Source: Granulosicoccus sp. (lineage in GTDB: Bacteria > Pseudomonadota > Gammaproteobacteria > Granulosicoccales > Granulosicoccaceae). Taken from it: a stretch of 64,000 nucleotides of DNA. Below, piece by piece: positions 36,398 through 44,901 of this stretch (the first letter of the stretch is position 1; each line of letters starts with the position of its first letter). The position numbers were made by a program, and so were the translations under genes. The DNA lies in assembly GCA_023301725.1 (NCBI GenBank), contig JALZUD010000034.1, forward strand, positions 58,747 to 122,746, written 5' to 3'. The notes beneath the pieces were generated by a model. The model saw only the letters and a program-made list of their open reading frames with translations. It ran no database searches and had not been told where the DNA came from.

Positions 36398-36420
36398 CAA
36401 TCATTATGTCAGAATAACCT
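36385..36420. promoter_or_regulatory. overlapping divergent sigma70-type promoters for crtC-idi and crtE-crtF
   Basis: Rightward: TTGACA (36392-36397), 17-nt spacer, TAACCT (36415-36420). Leftward: CTGACA (complement of 36407-36412), 16-nt spacer, TAAAAT (complement of 36385-36390). Both promoters use the same 36 bp and both are covered by the two TGT-N12-ACA palindromes, so one repressor complex could silence both operons. Confidence 0.6.
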
Positions 36421-36424
36421 GACA
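36407..36424. promoter_or_regulatory. PpsR/CrtJ-type operator 2 (crtC/crtE)
   Basis: TGTCAGAATAACCTGACA is a perfect TGTCA-N8-TGACA palindrome (TGT-N12-ACA). It lies 27 bp centre-to-centre from operator 1 and overlaps the crtE -10 and the crtC -35. Confidence 0.88.
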
Positions 36425-36448
36425 ATAAGTCATCTGCAAAATTTCATC

Positions 36449-37318
36449 ATGGATGTTTGTCAACAGATAGAAAAAGCACTGCACCTTGCGGTGAATGAAA
36501 TCACCGTAGCGCCCAGTCCTGCGAGGCTAGCATCGGCGTTGAACTACGCTATGTTTCCGGGCGGCGCAAGGGTTAGGCCCAAGCTGGTCATGGCGGTGGC
36601 TCAAGCTTGTGGAGACGTGTCAACAACGCTGGTGCGCGAGGCTGCGGTTGCTATCGAAATGCTGCACTGTGCATCGCTCATACAAGATGATTTGTCCTGT
36701 TTCGATGATGCAAGTTGTCGAAGAGGCAAGCCTTGTTTACATATTGAGTTTGATGACCGGCTCGCCATTCTGGCTTCTGATGGACTCATAGTGGCAGCCT
36801 TCGAGCGTGTCAGTTCCGTCGTACATGCCGATGCACAGGCTCAGCTGAAATTGATCAGAATGCTTGCTCATAAAGTGGGCGCTGTACACGGCATCACTGC
36901 AGGTCAAGCGTGGGAATGTGAAGAGGAAATAGATATTGAAGCCTATCACTGTGCCAAAACGGGTGCATTGTTTGCCGCATCAACACAAGCGGGTGCTATA
37001 GCCGTGGGAGTCGATTCAGCGCCGTGGGAGCTGACTGGCAATCTATTGGGCTGCGCTTACCAAATTGCTGACGATATCCAGGATGTTCTTGGCGACTCCA
37101 CAAAGCTGGGTAAGCCGACAAACGTCGATGCCAAGCATGGGCGGCCAAATGTAGTACATGAGCTAGGCGCTGAAAAAGCGATAGCGCATTTACAAGATCA
37201 GATTGATCAGGTTATTGCTTCTGTACCAGCTTGCAATAATGCCAATTTTTTCATAGAAACGATCAGGCATGAAGCTCAGCGTTTTCTGCCAAAGGAGATT
37301 GCTCTCAGTGCAGCGTAA
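36449..37318 (+). CDS. crtE: geranylgeranyl diphosphate synthase
   Basis: CrtE makes GGPP for carotenoids and the bacteriochlorophyll tail. From ATG 36449 the protein has 289 residues; a TTG at 36392 would start inside the predicted promoter and is rejected. The first aspartate-rich motif is LIQDDLSCFDD, followed by RRGKPCLH; the second is YQIADDIQDVLGD. A chain-length region MFPGGARVRPKLV is typical. No Shine-Dalgarno is obvious. First gene of the long rightward crtEF-bchCXYZ-puf group; its 3' end overlaps crtF by 11 nt. Confidence 0.94.
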   Translation: MDVCQQIEKALHLAVNEITVAPSPARLASALNYAMFPGGARVRPKLVMAVAQACGDVSTTLVREAAVAIEMLHCASLIQDDLSCFDDASCRRGKPCLHIEFDDRLAILASDGLIVAAFERVSSVVHADAQAQLKLIRMLAHKVGAVHGITAGQAWECEEEIDIEAYHCAKTGALFAASTQAGAIAVGVDSAPWELTGNLLGCAYQIADDIQDVLGDSTKLGKPTNVDAKHGRPNVVHELGAEKAIAHLQDQIDQVIASVPACNNANFFIETIRHEAQRFLPKEIALSAA

Positions 37319-38495
37319 TACTAGTTCCACTTCACTGTTTGGTGAGGATACTCAACCACTATCCAGTCAGGGTTCAGCACGCAATGAATCCATTTCAGAT
37401 CGATTGTTTGGTTGGCGAAATCGACTGCTTGCTAACCCTGAGTTTCAAAGGAAGGCAAGACGAAACCCGCTTATGCGTTTTATGGCGCGTCGCCGTGCAC
37501 GTTCACTGTTTGATCTGTGTTCAGGTTTTGTTTATTCGCAGATCTTGTCCACGTGTGTACAACTGGATTTGTTTAAATTGCTGCAAGAGGGACCGCTTGA
37601 TAGCGGTGCTATAGCCCGTGCAATTGGCCTCGACCGTGATGCTGCTGATACGCTGCTACGTTCGGCAACATCAATCAAACTCATAGAAAATCGAGGCAAG
37701 GATTGCTACGGGCTTGGCATACATGGAGCCGCTTTGTTGGCAAATCCAGGTGTTTGCAAGATGATTGAACACCATACGTTTCTTTACAGAGATCTTGCCG
37801 ACCCTGTTGCCTTGCTAAAGCGTGAACAGGACGAGACTATGCTTTCCATGTTTTGGGACTATGCCGGAGCGCGGCAGCAGCAGAGCAATGACTCAATGGG
37901 CACTGAGCCCTATACCGACCTGATGAGTGCATCCCAAGCCATGGTAGCAGAGCAGATAATTGATACCTACCCGTTGAAAACACACCAACGATTACTGGAT
38001 GTGGGTGGTGGTGATGGTACTTTCCTGCGCACAGTGGCAAGTGCTGCTCCAGATTTGTCACTTATGTTGTTTGACTTACCTCCTGTCGCTGAGCAAGCCA
38101 AGCTGCGTTTTGCAGAAAGCAACATTCTTAATGAGGTGAGCTGTCACGGTGGCAGCGTATTCGACAATGAGTTACCAACAGGTGCAGACATCATCTCTTT
38201 AGTCCGTATTGTCCATGATCATAACGATGATGCTGCGCTTGCCATACTCAAGGCCTGTCGGGCGGCGTTGCCTGCAGGTGGCACACTGTTGTTAGCGGAG
38301 CCTATGGCACGCGAAAAAGTAGGTGATCCAGCCACCGACGCCTATTTTGGTTTTTATCTGCATGCCATGGGGCGAGGGCGACCGCGTACAGCAGGTGAGC
38401 TGCAGGATTTAATCGCTCAGGCCGGGTTCTCCCGATGTCATTCTCTAAAGACCCATTTGCCTCTTTTGACCAGCCTGCTCGTCGCAAAAGCCTGA
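37308..38495 (+). CDS. crtF: demethylspheroidene / hydroxycarotenoid O-methyltransferase
   Basis: CrtF methylates the tertiary hydroxyl introduced by CrtC. The GTG at 37308, 10 nt after GGAG (37294-37297), is chosen; the 395-residue product overlaps the crtE stop. An N-terminal winged-helix dimerisation part (FVYSQILSTCVQLDLFKLLQ) is followed by the SAM site HQRLLDVGGGDGTFLRTVAS, LMLFDLPPV, and SLVRIVHDHNDDAALAIL with the acid/base His. The C-terminal GGTLLLAEPMA and GRPRTAGEL fit the acetylserotonin-O-methyltransferase superfamily. Context (crtE-crtF-bchC) is the canonical phototroph order. Confidence 0.94.
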   Translation: MQRNTSSTSLFGEDTQPLSSQGSARNESISDRLFGWRNRLLANPEFQRKARRNPLMRFMARRRARSLFDLCSGFVYSQILSTCVQLDLFKLLQEGPLDSGAIARAIGLDRDAADTLLRSATSIKLIENRGKDCYGLGIHGAALLANPGVCKMIEHHTFLYRDLADPVALLKREQDETMLSMFWDYAGARQQQSNDSMGTEPYTDLMSASQAMVAEQIIDTYPLKTHQRLLDVGGGDGTFLRTVASAAPDLSLMLFDLPPVAEQAKLRFAESNILNEVSCHGGSVFDNELPTGADIISLVRIVHDHNDDAALAILKACRAALPAGGTLLLAEPMAREKVGDPATDAYFGFYLHAMGRGRPRTAGELQDLIAQAGFSRCHSLKTHLPLLTSLLVAKA

Positions 38496-38552
38496 TTTAT
38501 CACGTTGACGCCAGAGCGATAGCTCAGCAGGCGAGTTTTCGCAAAAAATAAG

Positions 38553-38570
38553 TGTCAGGTTTACTTGACA
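38553..38570. promoter_or_regulatory. PpsR/CrtJ-type operator 1 (bchC)
   Basis: TGTCAGGTTTACTTGACA is TGTCA-N8-TGACA, and its right half contains the -35 hexamer TTGACA (38565-38570) of the predicted bchC promoter. Confidence 0.88.
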
Positions 38571-38592
38571 AGCATATGTGTCAATGTAAACT
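38565..38592 (+). promoter_or_regulatory. predicted bchC promoter
   Basis: TTGACA (38565-38570), 16-nt spacer, TAAACT (38587-38592). The -35 lies in the first and the -10 in the second TGT-N12-ACA palindrome, the same arrangement as at crtE. Confidence 0.55.
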
Positions 38593-38596
38593 GACA
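38579..38596. promoter_or_regulatory. PpsR/CrtJ-type operator 2 (bchC)
   Basis: TGTCAATGTAAACTGACA is TGTCA-N8-TGACA, 26 bp centre-to-centre from operator 1, and covers the presumed -10. Confidence 0.88.
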
Positions 38597-38630
38597 GTAT
38601 TGGTTAAGAGGTGTTCGGAATTACTCTATA

Positions 38631-39644
38631 ATGTCTTTAGGAACAAACAATACAGCCCCTGCGGCAACTGCCATCGTCTTTGAACAGCCAGGTAATCTTG
38701 AGCTACGTTCAGTGTCGTTAGTGCCGCCGACCTCCAATCAACTGGTTGTTGATGTGGAAAGCACGGGGATCAGTACGGGTACTGAAAAATTGTTGTGGAA
38801 TGGCACTATGCCAGCATTTCCCGGTTTGTCGTATCCATTGGTTCCTGGCTATGAAGCCGTAGGCGTCGTGAGAGCCTCAGGTGAAGATTGCCAACTCAAA
38901 GTCGGTGATCGCGTGTTCGTTCCTGGCGCGAGCTGTTATCAGAATGATATACGCGGCCTGTTCGGAGCTAGTGCGTCAACGCTTGTGGTGGCCGAAGAAC
39001 GTGTTGCGGCCGTTGGCGAATTACCCGCAGAGCAAGCTACCTTGTTAGCTTTGGCCGCAACCGCCATGCATATTCTGACGCATCGCCTAAGGCAGGCTAA
39101 TCCTGCACAGCCGCTAACACTAGCTGACATAGCCTTGCAGGCGCCGCAACTTATCGTAGGGCACGGTGTGCTGGGACGTTTGCTTGCTAGAACTTGCATT
39201 GCCATTGGCGCTGATGCCCCCGTTGTCTGGGAGCATAATGCACAACGTCGTGCAGGTGCCATGAGTTACAACGTGGTAGCCCCTGCGGATGACGACAATA
39301 TGTCCCGCAAACATATCGTAGATGTCAGTGGCAGCTGCGGAGAGCATTTCAACACCCTGATTGCACGATTGTCGAAAGGCGGTCGATTGACTCTGGGTGG
39401 TTTTTACAACGAGGCGGTCAATTTTAATTTTGCACCGGCATTTATGAGAGAAATCAACCTTGGCATAGCTGCCGAGTGGGTGCCAGATGATCTGCATAAA
39501 ACGTTGTCATTGGTACAAGCCGGTGCATTGAGTCTTGACGGACTCGTGTCTCACCAACTTTCTTTTGAAAAGGCAGCAGACGCTTACCCATTAGCGTTTA
39601 ACGACCCAGCTTGCCTGAAAATGATACTTAACTGGAACGCGTAA
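38631..39644 (+). CDS. bchC: bacteriochlorophyllide a dehydrogenase (3-hydroxyethyl dehydrogenase)
   Basis: BchC oxidises the 3-hydroxyethyl group to the acetyl group of bacteriochlorophyllide a. The 337-residue medium-chain dehydrogenase-like protein has VDVESTGISTGTEKLLWNG and FPGLSYPLVPGYEAVGVV, the family hallmark near the N-terminus, and a central nucleotide-binding region around PQLIVGHGVLGRLLARTCIA. Zinc-ligand cysteines of alcohol dehydrogenases are not conserved here, as usual for BchC. It has its own predicted promoter with two PpsR-type operators, and leads bchCXYZ-pufQBALMC. Confidence 0.95.
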   Translation: MSLGTNNTAPAATAIVFEQPGNLELRSVSLVPPTSNQLVVDVESTGISTGTEKLLWNGTMPAFPGLSYPLVPGYEAVGVVRASGEDCQLKVGDRVFVPGASCYQNDIRGLFGASASTLVVAEERVAAVGELPAEQATLLALAATAMHILTHRLRQANPAQPLTLADIALQAPQLIVGHGVLGRLLARTCIAIGADAPVVWEHNAQRRAGAMSYNVVAPADDDNMSRKHIVDVSGSCGEHFNTLIARLSKGGRLTLGGFYNEAVNFNFAPAFMREINLGIAAEWVPDDLHKTLSLVQAGALSLDGLVSHQLSFEKAADAYPLAFNDPACLKMILNWNA

Positions 39645-39649
39645 TCGTT

Positions 39650-40660
39650 ATGGATACTCATACTGTTGATATTGGCGACCTGAAAACCATGACGCAACGA
39701 TTGCGTGATGAAGCAGCACAAGAGCCTGATGCGGTACCAACAGGTGAGCCCACGAAAGAAACACAAATTATTGCTATTTATGGCAAAGGTGGAATTGGCA
39801 AGAGTTTTACACTTGCCAACTTGTCTTACATGATGGCGCAGCAGGGCAAGAAGGTCTTGTTGATTGGTTGTGATCCGAAAAGCGATACCACCTCACTGTT
39901 GTTTGGCGGCAGAGCTTGCCCAACCATCATTGAAACTTCGTCCAAGAAGAAGCAAGCGGGAGAGCAGGTCGCCATTGGCGATGTATGCTTTATACGTGAT
40001 GGCGTATATGCGATGGAGCTCGGCGGGCCAGAAGTTGGACGTGGATGCGGCGGACGCGGCATTATCCATGGTTTCGAACTCATGGAAAAACTAGGCTTTC
40101 ATGAGTGGGACTTTGACTACGTGCTGCTGGATTTTCTGGGTGACGTCGTTTGTGGCGGATTCGGCTTGCCGATCGCTCGTGACATGTGCCAAAAAGTGAT
40201 TGTTGTTGGTTCAAACGACTTACAGTCTTTGTATGTTGCCAATAACGTGTGTTCTGCGGTTGAATACTTCAGAAAATTAGGTGGCAATGTTGGTGTTGCC
40301 GGAATGGTTGTCAACAAGGACGACGGCACAGGTGAAGCTGCAGCCTTTGCTGAAAAAGTCGGCATCCCAGTGTTAAGTGCTATTCCTGCAGACGATGACA
40401 TCAGACGCAAGAGTGCTTCCTATCAGATCATTGGCGAGCCCGGTGGTGCATGGGGCCCGTTGTTTGAAGCATTGTCACAGAATGTCGCTGATTCTACTCC
40501 GCAGCATCCAACACCATTAACGCAAGACGAATTGCTTGCATTATTCGATGCTGACGATTCTGCTAATGATTTTCCCATGACACCAGCCACAATTGCTGAT
40601 CTGTGTGGAAAGAGTGCTGTCGAAAAGCCCACTCTCGAAGTGGTCTACGACGAAGTCTAA
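39650..40660 (+). CDS. bchX: chlorophyllide a reductase iron protein subunit X
   Basis: BchX is the NifH-like ATPase that passes electrons to BchYZ. The 336-residue protein has the P-loop [37 protein letters not shown], and the 4Fe-4S cysteines in GRGCGGRGI and [13 protein letters not shown]. The C-terminal extension of about 50 residues after the NifH core is normal for BchX. Starts 5 nt after the bchC stop and is followed 4 nt later by bchY. Distinguishable from BchL by KSFTLANLS instead of KSTTSSNLS. Confidence 0.97.
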   Translation: MDTHTVDIGDLKTMTQRLRDEAAQEPDAVPTGEPTKETQIIAIYGKGGIGKSFTLANLSYMMAQQGKKVLLIGCDPKSDTTSLLFGGRACPTIIETSSKKKQAGEQVAIGDVCFIRDGVYAMELGGPEVGRGCGGRGIIHGFELMEKLGFHEWDFDYVLLDFLGDVVCGGFGLPIARDMCQKVIVVGSNDLQSLYVANNVCSAVEYFRKLGGNVGVAGMVVNKDDGTGEAAAFAEKVGIPVLSAIPADDDIRRKSASYQIIGEPGGAWGPLFEALSQNVADSTPQHPTPLTQDELLALFDADDSANDFPMTPATIADLCGKSAVEKPTLEVVYDEV

Positions 40661-40664
40661 GATT

Positions 40665-42299
40665 ATGGCTTCCGATAAAAAAAGCGATAAGGGCGCACCA
40701 GCAGTTAGTGAATTATCTGTTAGTGAATCATCTGTGAGTGAACTAACTGTTGGTTCGCCTACTACAGGCGCACCCACTATGAGCGAGACGCCCATTAAAT
40801 TCGTGGGCAAACCTGGTGTTGATGATGGTGCTGGTTGTCATGCTGGCAAAGATGCAATGCGTGCTGCAGCGTCAGCTGCGGGTAAGAGCGAAACACTCGA
40901 GCAGTACGCTGCTGACTACCCGATGGGGCCGCACGAGCAGCCGCAAAGCATGTGCCCAGCGTTTGGTTCGCTACGCGTAGGTCTACGCATGAGGCGCACG
41001 GCCACTATTTTATCGGGAAGCGCTTGTTGCGTGTACGGACTCACGTTTACATCGCATTTCTATGGCGCAAGACGAACGGTTGGCTATGTGCCTTTCGATT
41101 CTGAAACTCTGGTAACCGGCAAGTTATTTGAAGACATCCGCGAAGCGGTTTACAAGATGGCTGATCCAGAACGCTACGACACCATTATCATTACTAATCT
41201 TTGTGTGCCTACAGCTTCTGGTGTGCCATTGGATTTACTGCCAGATCAGATCAATGGAGTGCGCATTGTTGGCATCGATGTGCCAGGTTTTGGTGTACCT
41301 ACTCATGCTGAAGCCAAAGATGTGCTGGCTGGTGCAATGTTGTCTTATGCGCGTCGTGAGGTAGAGCAGGGCCCAGTAGCTGCGCCTGCCAATCGCCAGA
41401 CCGAGATGCGGACAGTGACATTGCTGGGTGAGTTGTTTCCTGCAGATCCAGTCGTTATCAGTCAATTGCTCGCGCCCATGGGATTAGCCGTTGGCCCAAC
41501 GGTTCCCACGCGCGAATGGCGTGAACTATACACCGCACTTGATGGTGCTGTTATCGCCGCTTTACATCCCTTCTATACCGCTTCAGTGCGTGAATTCGAG
41601 AGAGCAGGGCGACCTGTTGTCGGTTCGGCGCCTGTGGGTTTGGACGGAACAGCTGCATGGCTAGAAGCTATTGGTAAGGCGTGCAACATCGAGCAACCAT
41701 TAATAGATGCTGCCAAAGATGCTGCATTACCTGTCATTAAAAGCGTGTTGGAAGCCACACCTATCAACGGTCGTTTGATTATCTCTGGTTATGAAGGTTC
41801 GGAGCTAATAGTTGCAAGGTTAGCTATTGAGAGTGGGGCAACGGTTCACTATGTGGGTACAGCCTGTCCAAAAACTGCTTGGTCAGCTGACGATCTGGCT
41901 TGGTTAGAAGCGCGAGATGTGGTGGTGAAGTTCAGAGCGTCTCTTGAGGATGATGTGTCGGCGCTTGAGTACTTTAAACCTGATCTGGCCATTGGTACAA
42001 CGCCATTGGTGCAGGCAGCCAAAGCGCAAGCAATCCCTGCCTTGTATTTTACGAATCTGATTTCTGCAAGACCACTGATGGGTGCGGCTGGCGCAGGTTC
42101 GCTGGCGCAGGTGATGAATGCAGCGTTAGCGAACAAAGAGCGCTTCGATAAAATGAATGAGTTTTTTGAAGGTGTCGGTAAAGGTGACACTGCAGGTATC
42201 TGGCAAGACACACCAGAGTCAAAGCCAGCCTTTAGACAACAATTTGCGCGCAAGTTAGCCAAACAAGCAGCTGCTCGTGCAAGCACGGCGACAACCTGA
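40665..42299 (+). CDS. bchY: chlorophyllide a reductase subunit Y
   Basis: BchY pairs with BchZ in the catalytic component that reduces ring B. The ATG at 40665, 4 nt after bchX, gives 544 residues. The conserved core starts around [17 protein letters not shown] and contains [31 protein letters not shown] (cluster-ligating cysteines) and [18 protein letters not shown]. Before the core is an odd low-complexity leader of roughly 40 residues in which (V)[15 protein letters not shown] units repeat. Overlaps bchZ by 1 nt (TGATG). Confidence 0.95.
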   Translation: MASDKKSDKGAPAVSELSVSESSVSELTVGSPTTGAPTMSETPIKFVGKPGVDDGAGCHAGKDAMRAAASAAGKSETLEQYAADYPMGPHEQPQSMCPAFGSLRVGLRMRRTATILSGSACCVYGLTFTSHFYGARRTVGYVPFDSETLVTGKLFEDIREAVYKMADPERYDTIIITNLCVPTASGVPLDLLPDQINGVRIVGIDVPGFGVPTHAEAKDVLAGAMLSYARREVEQGPVAAPANRQTEMRTVTLLGELFPADPVVISQLLAPMGLAVGPTVPTREWRELYTALDGAVIAALHPFYTASVREFERAGRPVVGSAPVGLDGTAAWLEAIGKACNIEQPLIDAAKDAALPVIKSVLEATPINGRLIISGYEGSELIVARLAIESGATVHYVGTACPKTAWSADDLAWLEARDVVVKFRASLEDDVSALEYFKPDLAIGTTPLVQAAKAQAIPALYFTNLISARPLMGAAGAGSLAQVMNAALANKERFDKMNEFFEGVGKGDTAGIWQDTPESKPAFRQQFARKLAKQAAARASTATT

Positions 42300-43744
42300 T
42301 GTTAGTACTTGATCATGATAGAGCAGGTGGTTACTGGGGTTCGGTCTATGCGTTCACCGCCATAAAAGGATTGCAGGTCATCATTGATGGACCGGTAGGC
42401 TGTGAAAATTTGCCAGTAACATCAGTGTTGCATTACACCGATGGGTTACCACCGCATGAGCTGCCCATAGTCGTAACCGGCTTGGGCGAGGAAGAGCTTG
42501 GGCAGGAAGGCACTGAGAAAGCCATGCGCCGTGCTCATAAGAGTCTGGATCCTGAATTGCCAGCTGTTGTAGTAACTGGATCTATTGCCGAAATGATTGG
42601 TGGTGGTGTGACCCCTGAGGGCACCGGTATCTTGCGTTTTCTTCCGCGCACAATAGATGAAGATCAGTGGCAAAGTTCTGATCGTGCTTTGTATTGGCTC
42701 TGGACAGAATTTGGCCCTAAGAAAGTGCCCAAGCTTCGCAAAAAAGAAGGCGATAAGCCACGTGTCAATATCATTGGGCCTATGTATGGTCAATTCAACA
42801 TGCCCAGCGATCTTGCTGAGATAGTGCGGCTTGTTGAGGGTATTGGATGTGAAGTCAACATGACTTTCCCGTTAGGATCGCATCTGGCCGATATCAATAA
42901 TCTGGCGAATAGCGATGTGAACATTTGTATGTATCGCGAATACGGCCGAATGTTATGTGAAAACCTTGAGCGGCCCTATTTGCAAGCACCTATAGGCTTG
43001 CACAGCACCACCGCTTTCTTATTGAAATTGGCTGAGCTCACTGAGCTGGATGCGGGACCTTTCATTGAAAGAGAGAAACATACCACCATAAAACCAGTTT
43101 GGGATTTATGGCGATCTGTTACTCAGGATTTTTTCGGCACTGCAAGCTTTGGTGTTGTCGCACATGAAACTTACAGTCGTGGTATCAAGAATTTTCTTGA
43201 AGAAGAAATGGGTCTGCCTTGCGAGTTTGCGATACAGCGAAATTCAGGCAAAAAGACAGACAACGAGAACGTGCGTGAGTTGGTGCAGACTAAAACACCA
43301 TTGATGGTTTTCGGTAGTTATAACGAGAGAATGTATCTGGCAGAGATTGATAGTAAAGCCTCCTACATTCCAGCGTCGTTTCCGGGTACTGCCATAAGAC
43401 GTCATACGGGCACGCCTTTCATGGGCTACAGCGGGGCAACGTATCTTATACAAGAGGTATGTAACTGCTTGTTTGATGCGCTATTCAACATACTGCCTCT
43501 GGGTACAAAGCTGGACGAAAAACAAGAAGCGACGCCAAGCAAGATTCAGGCGCCATTGTATTGGGACAAAGATGCTCATGAAATGCTGGAGAGCATTGTT
43601 GATGCGCAACCTATTATTGTCCGTATTTCCGCTGCTAAAACATTGCGTGATGCCTGTGAGGCTATGGCACGCTCTGAAGGTAGTACACAAGTCACAAGTA
43701 AACATGTGATGGCACAATCGCCATTACGTGAACCGGTCATTTAA
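42299..43744 (+). CDS. bchZ: chlorophyllide a reductase subunit Z
   Basis: BchZ is the second catalytic subunit of chlorophyllide a reductase. The 481 residues begin [20 protein letters not shown] and contain [20 protein letters not shown] (conserved cysteine near the cluster), [19 protein letters not shown] and the C-terminal light-independent-reductase-like region ([25 protein letters not shown]). Translationally coupled to bchY by TGATG. It is followed 23 bp later by the puf genes, the classical superoperon order that couples pigment and reaction-centre synthesis. Confidence 0.96.
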   Translation: MLVLDHDRAGGYWGSVYAFTAIKGLQVIIDGPVGCENLPVTSVLHYTDGLPPHELPIVVTGLGEEELGQEGTEKAMRRAHKSLDPELPAVVVTGSIAEMIGGGVTPEGTGILRFLPRTIDEDQWQSSDRALYWLWTEFGPKKVPKLRKKEGDKPRVNIIGPMYGQFNMPSDLAEIVRLVEGIGCEVNMTFPLGSHLADINNLANSDVNICMYREYGRMLCENLERPYLQAPIGLHSTTAFLLKLAELTELDAGPFIEREKHTTIKPVWDLWRSVTQDFFGTASFGVVAHETYSRGIKNFLEEEMGLPCEFAIQRNSGKKTDNENVRELVQTKTPLMVFGSYNERMYLAEIDSKASYIPASFPGTAIRRHTGTPFMGYSGATYLIQEVCNCLFDALFNILPLGTKLDEKQEATPSKIQAPLYWDKDAHEMLESIVDAQPIIVRISAAKTLRDACEAMARSEGSTQVTSKHVMAQSPLREPVI

Positions 43745-43767
43745 AGGCCAGATCAGGAGAGTATCTA

Positions 43768-44061
43768 ATGAGTGCTAATCCTTCAATGATGAGCCATAGC
43801 GATTCCATGACTCTTTCACAGAGTAACAATCAAACCTTGTCTGCACACACACATGTGCATCAGACTAAACCGAGCAGTATTGAATACCGCGTTGTCTATG
43901 CGCTGGTTTATACGGTTTGTCTTGCAATTACCGGTTTGTGCCGGTTGCTACCTCGTAACAGTCATCCTTGGATGTGCGCGGGTGATGATGGTTCACGTTC
44001 TTTATTTAGTGAAGCGCGTTGTGCAGCAGACAGTACAGTGCCTTACATATTCCAGAAGTAG
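43768..44061 (+). CDS. pufQ: PufQ-like small membrane protein
   Basis: The 97-residue protein sits exactly where pufQ stands in bchCXYZ-pufQBALM clusters and has an AGGAG site 8 nt before the ATG. It has one membrane helix (about residues 41-60, YRVVYALVYTVCLAITGLCR) flanked by a long polar N-terminus, and a C-terminal SEARCAADSTVPYIFQ that resembles the EA..I(T/V)P.IF ending of PufQ proteins. PufQ is implicated in bacteriochlorophyll delivery to LH1/RC assembly. At 97 residues it is longer than the usual roughly 75, mainly through a His/Ser/Thr/Gln-rich N-terminus. Sequence similarity is weak, so the name rests chiefly on position and topology. Confidence 0.65.
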   Translation: MSANPSMMSHSDSMTLSQSNNQTLSAHTHVHQTKPSSIEYRVVYALVYTVCLAITGLCRLLPRNSHPWMCAGDDGSRSLFSEARCAADSTVPYIFQK

Positions 44062-44218
44062 TTTCTTGGTTCTTTGCCAGGAATAAAGAATTTGTCAGTC
44101 GGTGGTGTGGTTTGCCGGATGACGAAGCACTGCCGCATATTTGCGGTGTTTGATGGCGCTTGCGCGTCTTTTCCCGGCCTGCGGTAAAACTTCAGGTCAT
44201 AACTATGAGGCTATTGCT

Positions 44219-44443
44219 ATGGCTGATGCTAATACAGGCGGTTCACTGTCTGGATTAAAACAGAACGAAGCTCGTGAATTTCACGCCGTCTTTGTAACGA
44301 GCTTTATTATCTTCACCGTAATCGCGGTAATCGCACATTTTCTTGTGTGGCTGTGGCGTCCTTGGTTCCCAGGTGTTGAAGGTTATTCAATGTTGGGTGA
44401 TACAACTGAAAAAGTTGTCTCTCTAATGTCTTACCTCGCTTAA
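44219..44443 (+). CDS. pufB: light-harvesting 1 beta polypeptide
   Basis: ATG 44219 follows GAGG by 8 nt. The protein (74 residues) has the LH1-beta core: [20 protein letters not shown], the membrane helix with IAHFLVW containing the bacteriochlorophyll ligand His40, and the aromatic WLWRPWF. Known LH1 beta chains end at or soon after WRPW; this one carries about 23 extra residues ([20 protein letters not shown]...). It binds BChl a and carotenoid in the ring around the reaction centre together with PufA. The 44062-44218 leader contains a CCGCA/TGCGG hairpin. Confidence 0.96.
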   Translation: MADANTGGSLSGLKQNEAREFHAVFVTSFIIFTVIAVIAHFLVWLWRPWFPGVEGYSMLGDTTEKVVSLMSYLA

Positions 44444-44455
44444 GGAGATATTGAT

Positions 44456-44656
44456 ATGTGGCGTATTTGGTTATTATTTGATCCGCGTCGTGCACTAGTT
44501 GCTATGGCAGGTTTCTTGTTCACACTAGCGATTGTGATTCACTTCATCGTGTTGAGTACTGATCGGTTTAACTGGATTGAAGGCCCTTCTGCGGCTGTTG
44601 TCAGTCAAGCTGATGTAATCGAAGTAAGCGTTGATACAGTCTTTAAATTGGGCTGA
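44456..44656 (+). CDS. pufA: light-harvesting 1 alpha polypeptide
   Basis: A 66-residue LH1 alpha chain: [20 protein letters not shown], then the membrane helix with the BChl ligand His29 ([15 protein letters not shown]), and the typical polar C-terminal tail. An AGGAG box lies 8 nt ahead of the ATG, 12 nt after pufB. The aromatic WRIW start and DRFNW end are strongly diagnostic. Confidence 0.97.
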   Translation: MWRIWLLFDPRRALVAMAGFLFTLAIVIHFIVLSTDRFNWIEGPSAAVVSQADVIEVSVDTVFKLG

Positions 44657-44744
44657 GTTTAAACCTGTGGTTTGACCCTGCGTTATGGCTCTGAAGCTTT
44701 AACACTTGGATACGACCTTGAGTTTCGACTATTAGGACAGAACG

Positions 44745-44809
44745 GCCGACAGGCAGATTTTCTAGGGTGAGTTGTTCCTGGCCGAACAATTCGCGCTGAG
44801 CCTGCCGGC
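44745..44809 (+). other. structured pufA-pufL intercistronic region
   Basis: GCCGACAGGC (44745-44754) pairs with GCCTGCCGGC (44800-44809) with one mismatch, and inside it TTGTTC (44772-44777) pairs with GAACAA (44784-44789). The 245-bp pufA-pufL gap is otherwise empty. In other purple bacteria, stem-loops here block 3' exonucleases and keep the pufBA mRNA more abundant than pufLM, which gives the LH1:RC ratio; that function is inferred here. Confidence 0.65.
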
Positions 44810-44901
44810 TGATCTTTGAAGAACAAAAACTATAATTTACCTTGTGAACTGGCCTTGTGGATGGGCCTCTAGTAAACGTGAAAGAGGTGGGGAAACCAAT
44901 C

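Noticed and set aside
36392..36448. TTG start for crtE at 36392
   Set aside because: It lies inside the predicted -35 element and the operator pair; the ATG at 36449 matches the family start.
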